A DNA stretch of 64,000 nucleotides, taken from assembly GCF_900188255.1 (NCBI RefSeq), contig NZ_FZNS01000002.1, positions 248,001 through 312,000 of the forward strand, written 5' to 3'. The DNA comes from Hymenobacter mucosus (GTDB lineage: Bacteria > Bacteroidota > Bacteroidia > Cytophagales > Hymenobacteraceae). A program made the translations under genes and the position numbers. Positions 1-7,780 of the stretch are shown in pieces (positions within the stretch are counted from its first letter, which is position 1; every line of letters begins with the position of its first letter). The notes beneath the pieces were generated by a model. That model saw only the letters and a list, made by a program, of their open reading frames with translations, was not told the DNA's origin and made no database searches.

Positions 1-50
1 AGTTGGCCTCCGTTACCCTCAAGTAAAACCGGTAGCTGTTGCTGCCTACT

Positions 51-93
51 AAGCCCGCATCTACTAGCTAGCAGCCAGTAATGCGGGCTTTTT
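51..93 (+). terminator. Rho-independent terminator of a gene left of the window
   Basis: Perfect 10-bp arms (AAGCCCGCAT at 51-60, ATGCGGGCTT at 81-90) with a 20-nt loop, followed by TTT. It would end a + strand gene whose last codons may lie in bases 1-50. Two frames end there (TAA at 24-26 and TAA at 50-52), and I cannot tell which is real. No gene is visible between here and 254. Confidence 0.6.
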
Positions 94-197
94 CTGATTA
101 GTGTATAGCTGCTGCTTAAGTAGGTGCGTATGGCATAAAAGGGACTAGCATGCCCTCGGTGGCTGCCCTCCCGTGCATTCCCTAGCACTCATGTGTC

Positions 198-226
198 TTT
201 GAGTAGCGTCCGAAGTTCTATCTTTG
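198..226 (+). promoter_or_regulatory. Bacteroidota promoter (TTTG-N17-TATCTTTG)
   Basis: TTTG at 198-201 and TATCTTTG at 219-226 match the Bacteroidota sigma-factor consensus (TTTG, 17-21 bp, TAnnTTTG). Transcription would begin near 232. This rules out an upstream in-frame TTG at 224 and fixes ATG 254 as the start of the following gene. Confidence 0.6.
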
Positions 227-253
227 AACCTGACTTACCGCCACTACACCCGT

Positions 254-742
254 ATGCCTCCAGCTTCTACTCGCATTCGTCTCCAACCCGCCAACACGCA
301 GCGCATCCCCTTTCTGGGCCAGTTATTCCTGGGGTTGCTCTGGATTGGCTATACTATTGCCCTCATCGCAACGGGCGAAGGAGCCAGCGACATGCATTTT
401 CTGCACTATGTGTTCCTGGTGTTTAGCCTAGTGTATGTAGGCTACGTGCTGGTGCACAACGCGCCCGTGTTTGGCACCCAGAGCTACCTTGAGTTTACCC
501 CCGCCTACATTGTGCACAAAGACGGCCTGTTCCGTCCTAAGCAAGCCTTCCCAGCCGAAAACATTTCCTCTCTGGAACTGGTACCTCAGCAGCTGCGGGT
601 GCAACTTGCAGAAGGCGGTACTTATGCCCTGAGTTTGCGCCAGGTAAAAGGTCTTAAGCGTAAGCGCGCCTTGCGCGAACAGGTGCGCACCTTTGCGGCC
701 AAGCACAACATTCCCCTGCGCGACACGCAAGCTACCAGCTAA
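254..742 (+). CDS. Small membrane protein with two TM helices and a PH-like domain
   Basis: A 162-residue protein of unknown function. Two hydrophobic helices (roughly residues 20-40 and 48-70) form a hairpin. They are followed by a soluble domain of about 90 residues, rich in short beta strands, that looks like the bacterial PH-like domains found after a membrane hairpin. The C-terminus is basic (LKRKRALREQ). The start was chosen at ATG 254 because a good promoter box (219-226) overlaps the longer reading frame that begins at TTG 224. The gene is monocistronic, converges on dnaA, and shares a bidirectional hairpin terminator with it. The PH assignment is by shape of the sequence only. Confidence 0.7.
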   Translation: MPPASTRIRLQPANTQRIPFLGQLFLGLLWIGYTIALIATGEGASDMHFLHYVFLVFSLVYVGYVLVHNAPVFGTQSYLEFTPAYIVHKDGLFRPKQAFPAENISSLELVPQQLRVQLAEGGTYALSLRQVKGLKRKRALREQVRTFAAKHNIPLRDTQATS

Positions 743-752
743 GCGTTCTTGA

Positions 753-800
753 GCTCACAAAAAAGCCCTCACTTGCGTAAGTGAGGGCTTTTTTGTGAGC
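753..800. terminator. Bidirectional terminator between PH-like gene and dnaA
   Basis: A perfect inverted repeat with 22-bp arms (753-774 and 779-800) and a 4-nt loop. Each arm carries a run of six A or T next to a GC-rich core, so the RNA from either strand ends in a hairpin plus U-tract. It serves two convergent genes. Confidence 0.85.
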
Positions 801-818
801 CTTAGTGTTGCTACTAGC

Positions 819-2312
819 TTACTTACCCGCAAACTTCTTGCGCAGCTCCTGAATAGTGGACCGGAAGCTTTTATCGGAGTCAATAAGGTCAGAAACCGTT
901 TGTACGGAATGGATTACCGTAGTATGGTCGCGGCCGCCGAAGTGGTGCCCAATGCTTTTTAGGGAGTGCGTGGTGTGCTCCTTCACGAAGTACATGGCTA
1001 CCTGCCGGGCCGTCACCACTTCTTTCTTGCGGGTTTTGGCCTTGAGTAAATCCAGTGGCACACCGAAGTATTCGGCGCAGGTTTTCTGGATGTAGTCAAT
1101 ATTTACTTCGGCTTCTACCTCCTCAATAATGTGACGTAGAGCCTGCTTGGCCATTTCCAAGTCAATCTCGCGCCGGTTGAGGCTACTTTGGGCCACTAGC
1201 GAAATAAGTACCCCTTCCAGCTCACGCACGTTGGTGTTTACGGAATGGGCCAGATACTCCACTACCTGCGGCGGGATGTCAATGCCATCCTGCTGCATTT
1301 TATTCTGGATAATAGCCATGCGCGTCTCGAAGTCGGGACTTTGCAAGTCGGCCGTCAGGCCCCACTTAAAGCGCGACAACAAGCGGTCCTCCAGCCCAAT
1401 CAAATCGCGCGGAGGCCGGTCCGAGGTCATGACAATCTGCTTGCCCGCTTGGTGCAGGTGGTTGAAGATGTGAAAGAACATCTCCTGCGTCTTATCCTTA
1501 CCCGATAGGAACTGCACGTCGTCCAGAATGAGAATATCAACCAGCAAGTAAAAGTTGGCGAAGTCCTGCACCGCATTGGAGCGCAAGCTCTCGATAAACT
1601 GGTTGGTAAACTTCTCCGCCGAAACGTAGAGCACAAACTTATCGGCGTTGGTGGCCTTGATGTGGTTGCCGATGGCTTGCACCAAGTGGGTCTTACCCAA
1701 GCCTACCCCTCCGTAAATCATCAGCGGGTTAAAGGAGGTAGTGCCCGGCTTGTTGGCCACAGCCAAGCCTGCCGACCGCGAAAGACGGTTACAGTCCCCT
1801 TCAATGTAGTTTTCGAAGGTATAACTGTGGTTGAGCTGGGAGTGTAAGTAGTTCCGGTCGATTCCCTTACTAGCCTCAAATGGGTTGCGCAGAGTAGCCT
1901 GGGGGGCAGGTGCCGCGGCAGCGGCGGCCACGTTGCGCGCCGAGGACGACATGGGCCCATCAGCCAGCGCCGCGGCGGGTGTGGCCACTGGGGCCGGGCC
2001 GGTAGCCTTGCGCGAAGTAGGAAGGTTAAGGGTACGCGGCTTCGTTTGAGCATTGCCCTGATCGACCACGATGCTGTACTCCAGCCGCCCATCCGGCCCT
2101 AGCTCCTGGTAGATGGCCTTCTTTAGCTCATTGACATAATGCTCCTCCAGCCATTCATAGAAAAATTGGCTGGGTACCTGAATAATCAAGACGTTATTGT
2201 GGAGCTGAACCGGGACGATGGGCTGAAACCACGTCTTGAAGCTCTGCTCACCAATGTTTGCCTTGATGACGCGAAGACAGTTGGCCCATACGGTTCGGCA
2301 ATCCTTCAGCAT
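819..2312 (-). CDS. dnaA: Chromosomal replication initiator protein DnaA
   Basis: AAA+ ATPase that binds DnaA boxes and opens the origin. It is 497 residues, usual for the family. An N-terminal domain I (TWFQPIVP, about 28-36) is followed by an Ala/Pro-rich linker (about 95-145). The AAA+ core has Walker A GGVGLGKT near residue 200 and Walker B ILILDDVQF near 260. Domain IV holds the DNA-binding signature GGRDHTTVIHS near 457. The ATG at 2312 is preceded in frame by a TTG, and ATG is preferred. The 140 bp upstream hold one DnaA-box-like 9-mer but no cluster, so this does not look like the origin itself. The stop lies 18 bp from the shared terminator. Confidence 0.97.
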   Translation of the reverse strand: MLKDCRTVWANCLRVIKANIGEQSFKTWFQPIVPVQLHNNVLIIQVPSQFFYEWLEEHYVNELKKAIYQELGPDGRLEYSIVVDQGNAQTKPRTLNLPTSRKATGPAPVATPAAALADGPMSSSARNVAAAAAAPAPQATLRNPFEASKGIDRNYLHSQLNHSYTFENYIEGDCNRLSRSAGLAVANKPGTTSFNPLMIYGGVGLGKTHLVQAIGNHIKATNADKFVLYVSAEKFTNQFIESLRSNAVQDFANFYLLVDILILDDVQFLSGKDKTQEMFFHIFNHLHQAGKQIVMTSDRPPRDLIGLEDRLLSRFKWGLTADLQSPDFETRMAIIQNKMQQDGIDIPPQVVEYLAHSVNTNVRELEGVLISLVAQSSLNRREIDLEMAKQALRHIIEEVEAEVNIDYIQKTCAEYFGVPLDLLKAKTRKKEVVTARQVAMYFVKEHTTHSLKSIGHHFGGRDHTTVIHSVQTVSDLIDSDKSFRSTIQELRKKFAGK

Positions 2313-2454
2313 CAATCAATTAGGGCAACAGCAACAGGTGCAGGGTGAGGAGAAAAGAAGGCCGGCCACGGTCCAGGAGAGGGCCGTTTTTTTTAGGGGG
2401 AGACAAAAATGTGGAAAAGTCAGGAGACAAAAAAACGCCCCATCCTCTTGCTTT

Positions 2455-3381
2455 TTACGCTTCGCGCACAGGAACAACCGAAGTCATAGCCACCGCTGGA
2501 CGGCGGCTACCCCGCGCAAACGAGTAGTCGAGACGGCCGAGATTAATACCCGACCAACCTACTTGGTTGATCAGGGTACGATGCCCGTTAGGACCGTCTA
2601 CGGCATCGGGCTTTTCCAAGAACGTGTGGGTGTGGCCGCCTAGTATCAGATCAATGCCGGGAGCACCCGCCGCCAGCTTGAAGTCATCGACCTTCGGCCC
2701 CTGGTATTTGTAGCCCAGGTGGGAAAGGCAAATAACCAAATCGCACTTCTCGGGGCCGCGCAGCTTGGCTACCATAGCATTGGCCGTAGCAATAGGATCC
2801 AGATACTTCGTGGCGCCAAAGTTTTTGTCGGCTACCAACCCTGCTAGTTCAATGCCCAACCCAAATACCCCAACCCGAATCCCTTGCTTATCAAACACTT
2901 TATAGGGCTGAAACTTGCCCGCCATATTAGTATCTGAGAAGTCGTAGTTGGCAATCAGAAACGGAAACGATGCATTGGGCAGTTGCTTCTGCAACCCTTC
3001 CAAGCCATTGTCGAAGTCGTGGTTACCAAGGGTGCTGGCGTCGTACTTCATCTGGCTCATCAGCTTGTACTCAAGCTCCCCCATGAAGAAGTTGAAGTAG
3101 GGCGTGCCCTGCCAGATGTCGCCAGAATCTAGCAGTAGCACGTTTAGCTCTTCCTTTCGGATCTGCTCAATAAGGGAAGCTCGCCGTGCCATCCCCCCCA
3201 TACCAGCCCACTGCGCCGCATTGTCGGGGAAGGGCTCAATGCGGGAGTGCATGTCGTTGGTATGCAGAATAGTGAGGCGGGTAGCTTTGGCATCGGCGGC
3301 CACAGCGGGCAGGCTAGTACCTAGTAGGGCAATGCCGGCGGCGCCTAAACCTGTATGTTTCAGAAATTCGCGACGGTCCAC
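2455..3381 (-). CDS. 5'-nucleotidase-type metallophosphatase, catalytic half only
   Basis: Calcineurin-like phosphatase related to the N-terminal domain of UshA. It hydrolyses nucleotides or other phosphomonoesters outside the cytoplasm. The N-terminus has a twin-arginine-like signal (MDRREFLKHTGLGAAGIALL) and an ALA-type cleavage region near residue 29. Metal ligands are in place: D43 and H45 (HTNDMH), D85, N120-H121 (GNHD), and the C-terminal GGHTHT at 248-253. At 308 residues it lacks the C-terminal substrate-binding domain of UshA. That domain is encoded separately by the next gene upstream on the same strand (3488-4243). The start is GTG. The two genes are 106 bp apart and probably co-expressed. 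Confidence 0.9.
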   Translation of the reverse strand: MDRREFLKHTGLGAAGIALLGTSLPAVAADAKATRLTILHTNDMHSRIEPFPDNAAQWAGMGGMARRASLIEQIRKEELNVLLLDSGDIWQGTPYFNFFMGELEYKLMSQMKYDASTLGNHDFDNGLEGLQKQLPNASFPFLIANYDFSDTNMAGKFQPYKVFDKQGIRVGVFGLGIELAGLVADKNFGATKYLDPIATANAMVAKLRGPEKCDLVICLSHLGYKYQGPKVDDFKLAAGAPGIDLILGGHTHTFLEKPDAVDGPNGHRTLINQVGWSGINLGRLDYSFARGSRRPAVAMTSVVPVREA

Positions 3382-3487
3382 GGTGTTGATTTCTTGAGGA
3401 GTTGATATGCTGCGCTGTTTGTTGGGTTGGAAACTGGCGAACCGATGGCAGGCTCCCGGTTACACTCTACGCCAACGATGCAACGCC

Positions 3488-4243
3488 TTATTTTACCCGT
3501 CCTTCGACGCTGGCTTGAATAGGTTTGCCCTGGGCAGTTTGCTCCCGAATGTACTCGGCAATAGCGTTGCGCAGCAGCACGCCCGTACCACGGGGTCTGA
3601 TAACTTTCAGGAACGTCATATTGTCGCCGCCACCCGCTAGGTAGTCGGAAATGGCCACGGTGTATGTGCGCGTAATATCAAAAGGCTGGCCGTTGATGCG
3701 AACATCCTGGGGCTTACCATCGGCTGCCGTATACACTGCCCCAGAGATGGGCATTTTTACGCGGGCCGCAAAGTCGAACAATTGCTGCACTACCACGCCG
3801 GGGGCATCAAGCACAACTAGCTCATTCTCAAAGGGCATTAACTCGAAGATGGACCCTAGCGTTACTTGACCCGCAGGAATGGGGGCGCGCAGGCCCCCAT
3901 TAGTCATTACTCCTAGGTCTATGGGTTTACCAAGTTCTTTGCTGGCGCGTACCCGTTGGATATCGGCCACGAAATTACTCAGGGGCGACTCCCCATTGCT
4001 TTTCACAATTGCTACCGGAGCCGTTCCCAGTACGGCCGTCATCTGCTCCGTTACGCGCTGACGGTAGGGAGCAATGGTAGCCGCAGCCGTGGGGTCTTCG
4101 GGAATAGATTTGCCAACGGGCTGGGCCGTAACCGGGGCCAACTGGGCCGTAGGCTGGTAATAGGTACCACGCTGACAGGCCGGGGCCAGCGCTATGGCTG
4201 TAAGCAGGCTGAAAGCCGCTACGCGAGAACGAAGGAAGTGCAT
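3488..4243 (-). CDS. 5'-nucleotidase C-terminal domain lipoprotein
   Basis: A 251-residue protein consisting of the 5'-nucleotidase C-terminal domain, the part that binds the nucleoside in UshA-like enzymes. The lipobox LAPAC (Cys23) predicts a lipoprotein. Domain landmarks are NGGLRAP (115-121) and YLAGGGDNM (201-209), both typical of the family. It precedes the catalytic half (2455-3381) on the same strand, so the two together make one enzyme split over two polypeptides. ATG 4243 is chosen as the start because a TACCTTTG promoter box lies at 4283-4276, inside any longer frame. Whether the two chains form a complex is inference. Confidence 0.88.
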   Translation of the reverse strand: MHFLRSRVAAFSLLTAIALAPACQRGTYYQPTAQLAPVTAQPVGKSIPEDPTAAATIAPYRQRVTEQMTAVLGTAPVAIVKSNGESPLSNFVADIQRVRASKELGKPIDLGVMTNGGLRAPIPAGQVTLGSIFELMPFENELVVLDAPGVVVQQLFDFAARVKMPISGAVYTAADGKPQDVRINGQPFDITRTYTVAISDYLAGGGDNMTFLKVIRPRGTGVLLRNAIAEYIREQTAQGKPIQASVEGRVK

Positions 4244-4275
4244 CAGATCAGGACCAATCGAGTGAGGGCAGACCA

Positions 4276-4283
4276 CAAAGGTA
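4276..4283 (-). promoter_or_regulatory. -7 box TACCTTTG for the split 5'-nucleotidase operon
   Basis: TACCTTTG on the minus strand, 33 bp ahead of the start at 4243. It matches TAnnTTTG exactly. No clear -33 TTG is seen at the usual distance. Confidence 0.5.
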
Positions 4284-4350
4284 CACTAGCGTGGCCGGAG
4301 TTGCAGCGGGGTTATGGCCGCAACTTGGTGCTGAGGCGTGCACAAACAGC

Positions 4351-4378
4351 AAGGCCGAGCATAAAAATGCCCGGCCTT
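4351..4378 (-). terminator. Terminator of the outer-membrane barrel gene
   Basis: Stem AAGGCCG/CGGCCTT with an inner stem GCAT/ATGC around an AAAA loop. It lies 27 bp beyond the stop of the gene at 4405-5664 when read on the minus strand. Confidence 0.6.
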
Positions 4379-4404
4379 GTCCTGTGAAAAAGATGCGGAG
4401 CAGG

Positions 4405-5664
4405 CTATTTTCCGAAGGTGTAGCCCGCCAGTAGTGATAGGCCCCGGGCACCCGAGAGCAGACCAGACGATTGAGAAGTGCTATCAAAACTATCCAGGCG
4501 GGCTTCGAGGTTGATGTCACCAGCTTGCCCCGTAGAAATCAGCACGCCTAAGCCTACTGTAAGTCCGGTGCCGTACGCGCGCAAGTCAAGGGGGGTAGTA
4601 GTTACTTGACTAGAGAAGCGGGGGTAATAATCTGTTTCTTGGCCCTCATGCTTGGTATGCACTGCAAACACTCCTCCACCTTGAATGTAGGGGCGAACTG
4701 GCCCCCTTGTTAGGCTATAACGCAAAAGCAAGGGCACCCTCACGGAAGACAAGTTTACTTGCAAAGTTCGCTCATACCCACTCCCTAAGCTACCCGTTCC
4801 GGTATAGGCAGCACTATACTCTTGTTCTACATAAATTGCCTGTGCTACAATAGAAAGATGCTGGTTGAAGCTGCCCGGATGAAGTTGAATACCTATCCCG
4901 TAGGAGGGGCGCATGGAGGAATGTAGCTCCTTTTCTATGTTACCGTTGAAGTCTACATCTGCCTGATAACCGCCGCCTAATACTGCAAACCGTAAGCGAG
5001 TTTTCGGACGTTGAGTTACACGTTGTTCTCCTCCCTTGCAAACGTTGTATGCGGAGAAAACTTTTACCAATTGTGATTCGGCCAATTCCGTCCGCGTGAG
5101 GGTAGTCTGCACCGCTGGGCAATCTGCCATTATGGTCCAGAGCACGTTACGGAATGGATATACTCTGGTACGGGTCTTTGTCTCGGCGTGTGTCTGTTGA
5201 TTATACTCCACAACAGTAGTATCGCTCTGAACCAAGGGTAGTAAGGCAGTTCCGGGCGCCGCCTGGGCGTAGTAAAACTCCGTATCATCCTGGTCGGCGT
5301 AGCGGTACAGAGATGTCTTTCCGACCACTAGAGCCTGCACAAACACTTGGGTTTTGCCGGCAGTTGGTAACGTTTGGCTTTGATACTCGCGGCCACTAGT
5401 AAAGCCGTAGCCACGCAGCTGCGCTGGCGTATATTCTGTGACGGCAGCGTCGGAAGAAGGCCGAAAGCGGCATACTGTGGCGTTGCGCCGTTCGCCGCGG
5501 GAGTCTACTTGGCCCCGCAGCGTATCACCAGAGAGCGGGAGCACATAACCGGGTTTGAAATTAGTTTGAGGCAGGGCTGGGACGGACATGAGCAGCAAGG
5601 CTCCAATAAGGGTATTACGTAACACGTACAGGCTAACTGATAAGTGAAGGTGGATAACAGGCAT
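4405..5664 (-). CDS. PorT-like outer-membrane beta-barrel protein
   Basis: A 419-residue secreted protein. The signal peptide is around residues 10-33 (LRNTLIGALLLMSVPALPQ). A short soluble region follows with the 'gyvlplsGDtlrGqv' pattern common at the start of Bacteroidota surface proteins. From about residue 225 on there are alternating amphipathic strands (LRFAVLGGGYQADV, GIGIQLHPG, VRVPLLLRYSL, PYIQGGGVFAV, GLTVGLGVLI), ending in the barrel-type C-terminus LSLLAGYTFGK. Substrate and role are unknown. The start was set at ATG 5664. The gene is divergent from mutA, with 125 bp between the starts. Confidence 0.8.
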   Translation of the reverse strand: MPVIHLHLSVSLYVLRNTLIGALLLMSVPALPQTNFKPGYVLPLSGDTLRGQVDSRGERRNATVCRFRPSSDAAVTEYTPAQLRGYGFTSGREYQSQTLPTAGKTQVFVQALVVGKTSLYRYADQDDTEFYYAQAAPGTALLPLVQSDTTVVEYNQQTHAETKTRTRVYPFRNVLWTIMADCPAVQTTLTRTELAESQLVKVFSAYNVCKGGEQRVTQRPKTRLRFAVLGGGYQADVDFNGNIEKELHSSMRPSYGIGIQLHPGSFNQHLSIVAQAIYVEQEYSAAYTGTGSLGSGYERTLQVNLSSVRVPLLLRYSLTRGPVRPYIQGGGVFAVHTKHEGQETDYYPRFSSQVTTTPLDLRAYGTGLTVGLGVLISTGQAGDINLEARLDSFDSTSQSSGLLSGARGLSLLAGYTFGK

Positions 5665-5789
5665 CCGAGATGGGCAAAAGGTATCTGAGGAAAGTACCAC
5701 CCTCCAAATACGAGGCAGCTTTGTAGCCCCGAAACGGTATCTTTAGGGCGGTTTCTACCGCTTGTTTTCCACCCCCACCCCGCCGTAGT

Positions 5790-7568
5790 ATGGCCGATAC
5801 GCCGCTTTCCGCGTCTGTTTCTTTTCCTGAATTTACGCCTCTTACCACTACCCAGTGGCAGGAGCGCATCCAACGCGACCTGAAAGGGCAGGACCCAAGT
5901 GCCCTCGCGTGGCATACGCCCGAGGGCTTTACCCTTGCGCCTTTCTACCACCGCGAGGCGCTGGATGCTTTGGGTGGCGCACCCGTTCCACAAGTGCGGG
6001 CCCAGGGGCATTGGCGCAATGTGCCTACTTACAGCGTGTCCGCCGACGATCGGGGCCACGCCGCCATCGACCGGGCCGCGGCGGCTTTAGAACGCGGGGC
6101 CGATGGTGCCCATTTCGTGCTGACTTCGGCGGCCGATTTCGACGTGGACTACCTGCATCTGCACCTTCCGCTGCAGCTCACCTACGTAGGCTACACTGTT
6201 CGACGGGGGGCGGCGGAATTCTTGCGGCGCCTGCAAGCTACGGAGGCTACGCCGCGCGGCTTTCTGCAGTTTGACCCCGTTACGTGCCGCGTGCCCGATT
6301 TACCAGCACAGTTTCAGGATTTACGAACGGCCGTAGCGCTCAGCCAAGCGTGGCCAGAGTTCCAGACCTTGGGAATAGATGCTGCTTACTACGCCAACCG
6401 GGGTGCTACGGCTACTCAGCAGCTTGCCTTTGCCTTATCCACCGCAGCGGCCCTACTAAGTGAGTTGCCGATCCACGAGTTGCCGGTAGAGATGGTAGCG
6501 CGGGCCTTGCAGGTGCACATAAGCATCAACCCCAACTACTTTTTTGAAATAGCCAAGCTGCGTGCGCTACGGCGGCTGTTTGCCACCTTGGTGCAAGCCT
6601 ACGGAGTACCTACAGAAGTAGCGCTGGAAATACCCATCTTTGCTAGTACATCCTCCTGGAGTCAGACTACCCTTGATCCGCATACCAACCTGCTGCGGGT
6701 GACTACCGAGGCCATGAGCGCCGTGCTGGGCGGGGCCAATACCATCAGCGTAGGCACCTTCGACAGCCTGATTCACGCCCCCAACGAGCTAGCTGAGCGT
6801 CTGGCTCGGAACCTGCCGGTGCTCCTGCGCGAGGAAGCATATCTCGACCGGGTGCAGGACCCGGCCGCGGGCTCCTACTACCTCGAAACCCTCACCGACC
6901 AACTGGCGCGTGAAGGGTGGGCCTTGTTTCAGAAGGTGCAAGCAGCGGGTGGTTTGCCCCAAGCTACGGGCCTAGTGCTACAGGAACTGCACGCTGCTGC
7001 TCAGGCACAGTTCCGGCGCATTGCTACCGGCGAGCATGTGGTGGTAGGCACCAACCGCTTCCAAAACCCTAACGAGCAGTTCGACTATAATCCCAAGCGC
7101 CTGCTGCGCAGCCGTGAGTTTGACAGCACCCGCGCCACCTACCCTACCGAAGTACTGCGCCTCGCTACGGCCATGCACTTCGACCGCCGCGAGAAGCAAC
7201 GGAAACGGGCTGCTATGGTATTGCTGGGCGCGCATACCAATCAGCATATTCTAGAGTCGTTTCTGCGGACCCTGCCGGACCAGGAACGCCCAGAGTTGCG
7301 CGAGGCCCACCCCGATGGTACGCTGTCGGTACTGTTTTCCTCCGCGGAGGAGGCTACGCTAATGTACGCTACCCCCGAGCAATTCGGACGCTTGTCGCGG
7401 GCTGTTAGCCATGTGCCCATTGATGAGCCAGAATTTGTGCCACCCGTGTTACTCACTTCCGATCTGCCTACTATGCAGGAGGCCATCCGCATTTTCGGCT
7501 TCCGAGAGTTTACCGTTCAGGGGTACAGTACGGAGGACGTGCTGGCGCGTTTGCAAGGAAAAAAGTAA
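5790..7568 (+). CDS. mutA: Methylmalonyl-CoA mutase small subunit
   Basis: The small, non-catalytic subunit of adenosylcobalamin-dependent methylmalonyl-CoA mutase, which interconverts (R)-methylmalonyl-CoA and succinyl-CoA. At 592 residues it has the TIM-barrel domain, including the family block AGSYYLETLTDQLA near residues 358-372. Its C-terminal Rossmann-like domain lacks the DxHxxG cobalamin motif, as is usual for small subunits. It pairs with the large subunit at 7781. ATG 5790 is clear. A weak promoter (TATCTTTA at 5738-5745) lies upstream. A 44-residue ORF separates it from mutB. Confidence 0.95.
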   Translation: MADTPLSASVSFPEFTPLTTTQWQERIQRDLKGQDPSALAWHTPEGFTLAPFYHREALDALGGAPVPQVRAQGHWRNVPTYSVSADDRGHAAIDRAAAALERGADGAHFVLTSAADFDVDYLHLHLPLQLTYVGYTVRRGAAEFLRRLQATEATPRGFLQFDPVTCRVPDLPAQFQDLRTAVALSQAWPEFQTLGIDAAYYANRGATATQQLAFALSTAAALLSELPIHELPVEMVARALQVHISINPNYFFEIAKLRALRRLFATLVQAYGVPTEVALEIPIFASTSSWSQTTLDPHTNLLRVTTEAMSAVLGGANTISVGTFDSLIHAPNELAERLARNLPVLLREEAYLDRVQDPAAGSYYLETLTDQLAREGWALFQKVQAAGGLPQATGLVLQELHAAAQAQFRRIATGEHVVVGTNRFQNPNEQFDYNPKRLLRSREFDSTRATYPTEVLRLATAMHFDRREKQRKRAAMVLLGAHTNQHILESFLRTLPDQERPELREAHPDGTLSVLFSSAEEATLMYATPEQFGRLSRAVSHVPIDEPEFVPPVLLTSDLPTMQEAIRIFGFREFTVQGYSTEDVLARLQGKK

Positions 7569-7573
7569 GTCTC

Positions 7574-7708
7574 ATGCGTACTTCTACTCACCTGCTGCAC
7601 GTGCTAAATAGCCAGCTTGGCAAGGCCGCGCTAGTTGCACTGTCAGCTTACTTCATTTTTCAATTTGGTAAGAGTATAGGGGAGTTTGCGTATTACTTCC
7701 AGCACTAG
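7574..7708 (+). CDS. Small membrane protein ORF between mutA and mutB
   Basis: An ATG-to-TAG reading frame of 44 residues starting 5 bp after the mutA stop. The protein has a basic N-terminus, one predicted membrane helix (about residues 17-31, GKAALVALSAYFIFQ) and an aromatic tail (EFAYYFQH). The tight spacing suggests co-translation with mutA, and 72 bp separate it from mutB. I know of no family for it. Coding is supported only by position, hydropathy and an intact frame, so conservation in related genomes is needed to call it real. Confidence 0.5.
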   Translation: MRTSTHLLHVLNSQLGKAALVALSAYFIFQFGKSIGEFAYYFQH

Positions 7709-7780
7709 GCTCCACTACTTTTCCAAGCAGCCCCTACCCTTCCACTGCTTCCCAGTACCCGCTACCACCCACCAATTCCG

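Noticed and set aside
1-50. 3' end of a coding sequence from outside the window
   Set aside because: Two frames end before or at the terminator (TAA at 24-26 and at 50-52). With so few codons neither can be supported.
2316-2454. Possible replication origin upstream of dnaA
   Set aside because: Only one DnaA-box-like 9-mer (TGTGGAAAA near 2410) and no cluster or AT-rich unwinding element; in Bacteroidota the origin is often not next to dnaA. GC-skew over the genome would decide.
5665-5789. Cobalamin riboswitch ahead of mutA
   Set aside because: Only 125 bp between divergent starts, and no B12-box-like conserved string or complex hairpin set is seen.
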